The notes under the pieces are model-generated. The model searched no databases. It saw only the letters and a program-made list of their open reading frames with translations, and was not told the origin of the DNA. DNA of 64,000 bases from Trema orientale. Its lineage: Eukaryota > Streptophyta > Magnoliopsida > Rosales > Cannabaceae. Every line of letters starts with the position of its first letter. Within the stretch, counting starts at the first letter, position 1. The stretch covers positions 255,872-319,871 of the forward strand of contig JXTC01000212.1 of NCBI GenBank assembly GCA_002914845.1. The letters run 5' to 3'. Below are positions 56,448 through 64,000 of this stretch, piece after piece. Position numbers and translations under genes: made by a program.

Positions 56448-57769
56448 GATATTAATTTCATAATCCGGAATTGAGAGGCATAGTTTAGGTAGTTGTGAGA
56501 CTGGGAGGAGATTAACTCCTAGATAATCACCTTGATAGTTTTAGGTTGTTTTGATTATTATGAGACCGGGAGGTGAGTAATATCTTAACTTCCATTTGAA
56601 GGCTTAAACTTAATGAACACTTAATTAATCGAGTTAGATAGGGATATCAACTTAGATTAGCTAGATGTATTATCTCATTTGACGCTTGGGAGAGGTAATG
56701 AGATTAGATTAGGTCTCTCAATTAGTGAGTTGAGTAGAATTAAGATAGTAATTACTTAATTTGGCAAATTTAGGAGTAATTAGGTGTAATCAGTTCCTAG
56801 TACATTTGTGAATAGTATTATCTATATTTTATTTACACTTTATTCTTTTTATCTTTATTTTTATTTGTTTATTTTCATATTCACTTACATTTTATAACTA
56901 AATGAAGTCGAGTTATGATAATTTCGGTATCTAACGATAGCCTAAACCCTAATCTCTATGGATCGACCCTTCTTGCCACAATACTAGCTAGTTTTGATTT
57001 TATTAGGACACGCTAGGTTAGTTAATAAGAGGAAAACTTTATAAATTATAAATTTTATTTTGGGCATTTAAAACCAACGATGAAACGTTCAAATATCAGG
57101 TGCACTGGAGAGATTAATTTCATAATCCAGAATTGAGAGGTATAATTTAGGTTGTTGGAAGACCGTAAGGAGATCAATGCCTAGATAATTACTTTAATAG
57201 TTTTAGATTGTTTGGATTATTATAAGACCGGGAGATGAACGATATCTTAACTTCCATTTGAGGGCTTAAACTTAATGTACACTTAATTAATCAAGTTAGA
57301 TAGGGATATCAACTTAGGTTAGTTAGGTGTCTTATCTAATTTAAAGCTCGAGAGAGATAATAAGGTTAAATTAGGTCCTTCGATTAGTGAGTTAAGTGGA
57401 ATTAAGGTGGTAATTACTTAATTTGACGAACTTAACAGTAATTAAGAAAATTTAAATCCTTTGTACATTCATGCATTGTTTTATCCATATTTTATTTACA
57501 TTTTATTCTTCTTATATTTATTTTTATTTATTTATTTTTATATTCATTTTGTTTTCATTCCTAAATAAAGTTAGGTTATGATAGTTCTGGTACTTAGTAA
57601 TATTTTAACACCTAATCTTTGTGGATCAACCTTTCTTACCACTATACTAGTTACTACTTAGTTTATACTATAACACGCAAGGTTAGTATATAGAAGGATA
57701 AATATATAAATAGTAAAATTTAATTTTGGGTGTTTAGCTGACGATATAAACGTTTCAATTATCATGATG
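56448..57769 (+). repeat. Two diverged 661-bp tandem units, LTR-like
   Basis: 56448-57108 and 57109-57769 align from GATTAATTTCATAATCC to TTTTGGGCATTTA/TTTTGGGTGTTTA. Shared landmarks are GAGACCGGGAG, CTTCCATTTGAGGGCTT-like and TGGATCGACCCTTCTTGCC-like segments. The unit ends resemble the last part of Ty3-type LTRs next to a primer site. No coding sequence lies between them. Confidence 0.7.
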
Positions 57770-57845
57770 TATCCCCAGCTTTACTAGAACCTAAGACCTC
57801 CATCCTAAGAAAGACTTAAAAGCATAGCTAGTATCACAGCAACTG

Positions 57846-58590
57846 ATGATTTGTATTCCTTATCACAGTGTATGGATGATCGCTACACAAGGTGGCATAG
57901 TTGCATTGTTAATGGCATTCAATTTTGTTGCAAAGATCATGATGATAAGTTCAAGACACAATATAGTAGAGTTTGTACGTGGGGAGAATAAGAGAGTGGT
58001 AACATCTCATATTATGGTGTTATACTTGAAATTCTAGAATTAGACTTCATCTATCAACGTAAGGTGTTCATGTTTCGATGCAAGTGGTATAATAGTAACC
58101 CTAAAGGCAAAAGAATGGTTGTTGAGAATAATTTGACATCACTTGACATTATCAGTTATTGGTATCCTAAAGATCTATTTATTTGGCCACTCAAGCTTAA
58201 CAAGATTTTTCTATGTAAGTGATCAAAGTTGAGGCAGGAATTGGATTGTTGTACAAAAAGTAAATCATCGAAACATATATGATATGTTTGAGTCTAATGA
58301 TGATGAGGAATATATGAATGATAAGATATTCCAATAGGAAGAGTTTAGTGAGTTGCCACCCTTTCAACCAACTAAGGAGGTAGTAGAAACGTCTTTGTTG
58401 GTTTGACAAGATGTTCAACTAATAATGCTTCCTCATGAGTTGATAGTTGAGCTACATATTGACTAGGACTTTATAAGTCGTTAGGATGAAGAAATAGAGC
58501 ATGATAAAGACTATAATGACGATGGAAGGCTTTTCATTAATGATGAAGTAGTGTATGAATATATGAGCGATGAAGACTTTGATAATTAAG
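57846..58590 (+). pseudogene. CACTA transposon protein remnant with DUF4216-like domain
   Basis: Three-frame reading gives an early VEFVRGENKRVV segment, then RCKWYNSNPKGKRMVVENN with SYWYPKDLFIWPLKLNKIF (58078-58210). After a one-base frame change it gives FYVSDQS, stop, GRNWIVVQKVNHRNIYDMF and an acidic tail. The KW(Y/F)-x-NNLTS, SYWY and NW-VVQKVNHRNIYD pattern is that of the DUF4216 domain common in plant En/Spm (CACTA) transposons. At least four stops and a frameshift make it a pseudogene. The transposase core was not found. Confidence 0.75.
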
Positions 58591-58835
58591 ATCTTGGTGA
58601 TGATATTGCACGATTGTCCTTCTTGATTAGGTTATAAAGAAATAACAAAGTTTATTTTGAATTTAATAAATTTTGTGCTTTTAAGGTTGGCAAAAGACAT
58701 AATAAAGTTTGTTTTAAATTTAATAAATTTCATGCTTTTAGGGTAAATTTTTTTTGCTAATAATTATATTTACCTATTTTGTGTGCATGGCTCTGAGTGG
58801 ACAGAGGGAAGGTGTTACGTTAAATGCATATACCT
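58591..58835. other. Noncoding sequence with short tandem repeat
   Basis: AAAGTTTATTTTGAATTTAA near 58648 is repeated with changes near 58703. No gene. Confidence 0.4.
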
Positions 58836-59935
58836 AAAATAACTGTAAGTGCACGGGTCGTATATAAGTAATAAAGTGATAAGAGAATTGTTGATTGCAC
58901 GAGGAATTGGGTGTTAAATTATCGTTAATTACTGGAATTATCGTGACCTAAATTTATCTAGGCAACTAAACTAAATGAATATATAATTAAATAAATATAA
59001 ATAGAAATATAAATACAAAAATAAAATATAGAGACTTCTACACACAAATGTACTAGGAGATTGAATTCACCTAACTATCAACTATGTCTTTTGATCACTA
59101 ATTGTATTCTAATCAATTATTCCTAATGTATAAGCTAAGAACTTAAAGGTATTTCTACTCCCTCTCTTGAGTGCCAAGTAAAATTATTTCAAAATCTCGG
59201 TTCTAATATCTCTATTCCGAACATAGAAATTAATAATTCATTATGTTCAATGGTTCTTTAATCATAGCTTCAAAGGAATTATAGGTTTTCTTAAATTTTA
59301 CAAAATCCTAGGTTATACTATCCTATGATTGTTTCTAAATTTCCCTCTCTCAAGTGCCAAATTCTAGAAACTACTTCATCCAACTAGTAGCTAATTAGTT
59401 AAGAAGCATTACGCATGGAATAGCATAAATAAATTTAAGAACAATATCAAAGATATTTGAAATCAAGACAAGAATCAAAGTTCAAGTTACATTATGCCCC
59501 AAGCATATAACAATTAATTCAACATAAGAGAATCCAATACTAATCTCAACAAGAATTTCATATATCCAAGCATGTTCAATAATCAACCATAATAAAAAAA
59601 TTCAAATGAGATTAGGGTGAGAAAGATGATGAGAAAAACTCTTTTATAGAGGTAGAACTTCAAGCCTTCAATTCTTCAAGCAACTCTCTCAAGCTTCCTC
59701 TCCAAATTTTAGCTCTAAGCTCCTTCCTCTCTAGGATTTTTGAGAGCTCTCTTTGTTTTGTTTCCTCTCCAACTCTCCACACTTGAAATGAAGGCTTAAG
59801 GATGTATTTAAGGGGTTCCAAGATAACCTAGGCTGGGTGGAATATCAACCATTCGATCAGATGACATCAAGGGATAAGATTGGCCCTAAAAACTCTCTAA
59901 AAATGCGCTTCAGGACAGGGGGTAGGGCTGCGGCA
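58836..59935 (-). repeat. Ty3-type LTR fragment, minus strand, cut by the Athila LTR
   Basis: Read on the minus strand its end (CAATTCCTCGTGCAATCAAC then ACGACCCGTGCACTTAC) parallels the Athila LTR end (TGCTCCTCGTGGGATTCGA, GACCCATACACTTGCGG), but the rest is different. The other side ends abruptly at 59935 where the Athila-family LTR starts with TGTTAAG. It is probably an older, related element. Confidence 0.6.
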
Positions 59936-60716
59936 TGTTAAGTGGATTCTACACTTAACTTCATTATCCTTTCAAGCTCAAGAATTGCTCGTCTTTGAGC
60001 CATTTTTATCCGAGTTCGTTGTTTTTGGTATATATTTCAGGTGAGGAGTCATTAACTAGAGAATTTCATCATTTCAAGAGAAATCGAGGCTAAATCAAGA
60101 CAATTTAGGCCAATTGCGAGCAAAGACGTGCTAACGCCGTCTCAGCAGACTACAGCAGTGCCATCAGCTGGAGAAAACTGAGCAAAAAGTGGGTGCCGCA
60201 GTGCCAGGTAATGGCACTGCAGCGCAAAGTGCACGGCACCGCGATGCCTTTTTATATAATCTGTGGCATCGTGGCGTCATCTTCTAAGTATCTTGGCGCC
60301 GTAGCGCCATGGTGCGGCACTGTAGCACCACTTTTCAGAGCGTCTTTGGCACCGCAGCACCACAAAGTATAGACATGTTACAGAATTCCTGGATCGTGGC
60401 TGGTTCTGCCTCTAGTATTTAATCTCCTTTCGACTCATCTGTGAGGGGGACGGGGAAAAACCCTAGTAGCCAAAGTTAGAGAGAGAGTTAGAGAGAGTCT
60501 CCGAGGGAGAAATAATAAGGAGTAGAAGGAATCATGAGGATTCAAGAGGAAACCAGGGGATTGAACAAGCTTCAAAGAGTTTTTCTATCTTTCCTCTATT
60601 TATTCTTTTATTTTTCTGCTATGGATGTGTATCAGCTATCTCATTATTGTTGTGTTCTTCCTTACATAACTATGAACTAAACTCTCTCTCTAGGGATGTA
60701 ATCAAACCTCTAATAT

Positions 60717-63498
60717 TGTGAAGCCCAAGATTCTCACGTGCATAATAAGCCAATAATAAACATACTCATATTGCATAATATTCATATCACGCAATTAGTA
60801 TCAATGTCATGGGAAATTACTCATTCTGATTGTTAAATGATTTGTATTATTGTACTAATGTTTGTGGAAGTGCTCCCATGCAGTGTAAAGGCTCAGTACC
60901 CTCAGAAAGAGAGCTTGGTGTATAAAAGGAACAAAGAATATATTTATGAATAGTAATACTATATGAACGTGCATTAAAATCATATCTGTTGATAACTTGG
61001 TCAAATAGTAGTTTTTCGGTAAAATGCATTTTTCACGCTTTTCGGAGCCAAATTCACTGTACGTTTAACACGTCAAATAGCTTTAATTTAATGTTTAGGA
61101 ATCATTTATAGCATTTTATTTGTTGGCCCCAAGTAAGCACGAGGTGGCAGTCACTGTACTAAATTGGTGTTTAGTTACACTAAGCTAGCTTAGATTAAGC
61201 TTAATCGCGTAAAGTTTATCTTGGTGCCCTTTAATGATTAGGCATTAGTACTTTGTTTACATTATTAATTGGAGTCTAATTGACTTATTTTTTTATGTTT
61301 AATGATTGGTTGTGGGGTTAGGTTCCACTAGATTACAATAAGATTGGCCATATGGGATTATAGGTCAAAGTATGACTAGTTTTCACCTCCTAAACTAGGT
61401 TTCACCATTTTAGTCTATACTTGGGTGTATAGGATGGACCAGCAACGTGGTGAGTATGCTAAGCATGTTCTAGAGCTGGACACATGGAAAGTAAGGTGCA
61501 AAATTCCCAAAATACCCCTTAGAACTTAAGTTATGCCATTTCTTAGTCATTAAGTATCACTTTTGACCAAATCTGGTCATTTTCTTCTCCTTTCTCTCCA
61601 GCCACGACCTGAGACTCTCCCACTCATTTTTAGACTTCTCTCAGCTTCCCTTAGCCATATCCAAGAGTTTCCAAGTGGTAGAACTCAATTTGGAGCTCTA
61701 GAAAGCAAGATAAGTCCAAACTAGTCAAGGTGAGTCTACTAGTTCTTCTTCTTTAGTGTTGTTTTCTAATTGGAATTCTCCACTTGCTGCAACTTAACTA
61801 TGAGTTTCTCTAGGTTCTTTTGAGTCCTAAAATTAATTTCAAAGCCTTGGGAATCAATTTGGTGGAGGTAGAAGGCAAGAGATTCAACAAAAGCTTAAAC
61901 TAGTCAAGGTAAGGTTTAAGTAGGAATTTAAAATTTTAGTGTGTTTCCTTTATTTCAGCTCTTAAGCTAAGCTATTATTTGTTGGATAATGGTCTTAGAA
62001 ACCCTTATATATTATTGGAAACATAAAATTTAAGTGGAAGACTAATGTTAAAACTTAAAACCCCAAAGTTTGCTATTTATGAAATTAGGTATTTCTATGT
62101 GTAGTAGATTAGGTTTTCTATAATTGTAATCTGATTTTCTTAGACTTGGAATGTATATTTTATTAATCCTATTAGTTATTAGACTCTTTTGGTGGCTGGT
62201 TGTGATGGCACACAAGTGAAAAAGTGGTTTTAAACCTTGTTTAAACCGAAAGGAATTCAAGTGCACCTAGGTTGTTCTAAATAATCCTCTTTGAGGTATA
62301 TATGTGGGAATTGGCTTGTGGATTATTATTGCAGGTCTTAAGCCATGATTTAAAAGATGTGGGAATGTCCTAAAAATAGGGGAGGTGCTGTCCAAATACA
62401 TTTAAAACCAAATGGTACCATTTAGGAGCAAATGGACTAGTTTTATGAAAGTAGGTGACATATTGGTTCATTTTTAGATTAGGCTTTCTTATTTTGTGAA
62501 AGTTGTGGTTTTAGTCTTATGGTTGTTTTCTTTAAGCATTGTACATTGTAGTAATCATCTTAGTAATAAAATTAATATCAGGTCTTCCACACATCTTGCC
62601 ACAGAGGATACTGACCCTTTTCACTATCTTTGCTGTCAGACACAAGGTAAGTAACGTCACACCTGCAATGTAAGAATTCTATATTTCTGTGAAATATGTG
62701 GATATAGAATTTGTAAATATGAATCTGTTATTCAATTTTGCATGAGACATGAACACGTAGTGTATTTATATTGCCTGACGAGTATTGGTGAATAGGGTGT
62801 GGCGGGCCAGCGCCCAATATGTGATATGGTTCCTTTGTGGACACTCTGGTTCCTTCGGGAATACTCTGGTCCTTTCGGGGACAATATGGTTCCTTCGGGA
62901 ACACTCTGATGGCGGTATGGGGTGGACCTCTGCAGTACACAGAGGGGTTTGAGATGTATTTGGGACTCGAGACCTCCATACTGCTCATGATATGTTATAT
63001 GCTATCTGAGTGGCTCAGTATGCGATTCACGGTCTTGTCAGGCAATACAATATACACAGGGATCCCAATCATATGATTATTTGTCCTTTGTCGTGTGCAC
63101 TCTGCATCTGCATACGTTACTTACTGAGTTTTATACTCATAAATATTCTTACATTGCAGAAGGTACTGATGATATGTGAGATAGAGGAGGAGCGCCGACT
63201 TTCTGACCGCGGCTTGTGTATATGAGTATTTTGATGCTGTGGTTTCCTGATAAGCTATTTTTGAGTGTGTACATTATGTATATTTTCCTGAGAGGTCCAC
63301 TATGTGAGTATGTATATATGTATATATCAGACTACGTATAATTATGAGTGAGTAGAATTTCCCTTTTTCTCCTAGAAAGCGTAAAAAGTTTAAATTTTCC
63401 CCGATTTTGTCAGTTCCAAGTCGAGTGGCTTCTCCCGATCTCACTAAATAATTTTACGAATATCCTCACGTACGTGTGTGGGATTGGGGGACGTGTCA
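60717..63498 (+). mobile_element. Second solo LTR of the family at 10267 (2782 bp)
   Basis: It starts TGTGAAGCCC and ends GACGTGTCA, flanked by AATAT (60712-60716) and AATAC (63499-63503), a 4-of-5 target duplication. Its first two thirds follow 10267-12400, including GTAGTTTTTCGGTAAAATG and GGACACATGGAAA segments. No coding domain is present. The last third is more diverged from the other copy. Confidence 0.78.
62827..62906 (+). repeat. Four 20-bp tandem units inside the solo LTR
   Basis: Units start TGGTTCCTT or TGGTCCTTT at 62827, 62847, 62867 and 62887, with variants of CGGGAACACTC. Absent from the related solo LTR at the corresponding place. Confidence 0.75.
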
Positions 63499-64000
63499 AA
63501 TACAATTCAATTACTTTATTTTCCTCATTCGTTCTTGATATCCATTGATGAGTTAAATGTTCTACTTTGTGCTTAATGCTTCTGTTTATTTTGCCATTGA
63601 ATTGATTGTTGTGTGAAATCTATATGAACTTGGAAAGGGGAGTGTAGATTTAGACATAGGTTAGACAACATAAGATTGCCTAGTATAGGGTGAGTTTACA
63701 TAGGATAGGAATATACCTAAGTAACTTATGCAATCTTGTATGGGAATTACTAAGCTTAATGAGTTTAATCAATTTATATTAGGAGTAACATACTATCTTG
63801 TTTAAGCATTTTCACTTATATCTTGGAAAGGAATTTATGAATACCATTGAGTTCCCGGTTGTTAATTCTAAATAAATGATTGAATAGTGAGAAAAACCAG
63901 TAATTGAAGGAGTTAGACGAGAGATTATATCCCTAGGTTCGTTATCATTGTTGCAAAAACTACCATTGGTTGTTTAGTGTTAATTTCCATTATTTTATTT

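Larger units (their letters stand above)
59936..64000 (+). repeat. Fourth Athila-family LTR, split by a solo LTR, runs off the window
   Basis: It starts TGTTAAGTGGATTCTAC and follows the LTR at 19311 through the GC-rich block (60185-60365), a TATTTAA box (60416) and the purine-rich part to 60716, then resumes at 63499. It is visibly more diverged than the three LTRs at the left. About 350 more bases are expected beyond 64000. Confidence 0.82.

Noticed and set aside
1-64000. CRISPR arrays, bacterial operons, plasmid origins
   Set aside because: No evenly spaced identical short repeats with unique spacers; gene structure with introns and plant transposons excludes a bacterial context.

Overview
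The window looks like nuclear DNA of a flowering plant, most likely a eudicot. It is AT-rich and filled with nested LTR retrotransposons of the Ty3 (Athila-type) and Copia kinds, CACTA DNA-transposon remnants and a tRNA-derived SINE. It holds one gene that looks intact, a three-exon R2R3-MYB. The species cannot be named from the sequence. Two runs of N (32888-33784 and 52852-53203) both fall inside LTRs of one Copia family.

Layout. 1-20945: an Athila-type concatemer on the plus strand, ordered LTR, full internal region, LTR, truncated internal region, LTR. The first internal region keeps a tRNA-Asp-type primer site, gag, protease, RT, RNase H, integrase and a downstream third ORF, all broken by in-frame stops. 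The middle LTR carries a 3.2-kb solo LTR of another family. 20946-24400: a GC-rich island followed by more than 2 kb of very AT-rich sequence. 24400-28899: a plus-strand Copia remnant that keeps protease and integrase but has lost recognisable gag and RT/RNase H, with a clear 3' LTR. 28900-32582: unassigned, probably old LTR fragments. 32583-33947: a solo Copia LTR with a perfect 5-bp target duplication, inserted into one unit of a tandem duplication. 35468-36384: remains of a CACTA element. 38204-38389: a SINE with a 16-bp target duplication.

39084-40311 (minus strand): a TT2-like (subgroup 5) R2R3-MYB gene of 307 codons with a bHLH-interaction motif, a TATA-like box and a G-box. It is a predicted regulator of proanthocyanidin/flavonoid synthesis. 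41964-44719: a non-autonomous CACTA element with a 3-bp target duplication. 45110-53299 (minus strand): a near full-length Copia element of the same family as the solo LTR. It has an initiator-Met primer site and a gag-pol frame interrupted by four stops, and its 5' LTR is truncated. 53300-56340: noncoding sequence with a 266-bp-arm inverted repeat and a CACTA-like MITE. 56448-57769: two diverged 661-bp LTR-like tandem units. 57846-58590: a decayed CACTA DUF4216 domain. 58836-59935: a minus-strand Ty3-like LTR fragment. 59936-64000: a fourth Athila-family LTR, again split by a solo LTR of the family seen at 10267.

No gene system in the operon sense is present. The retroelement genes formed gag-pol polyproteins that are now inactive. 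I saw no tRNA or rRNA gene, CRISPR array or novel defence-type system. The most unusual signals are the GGCGCC-rich blocks shared by the Athila LTRs and internal spacer, a repeated polypurine-tract module, shared leader repeats in two Copia elements, and the large inverted repeat at 54595-55176.
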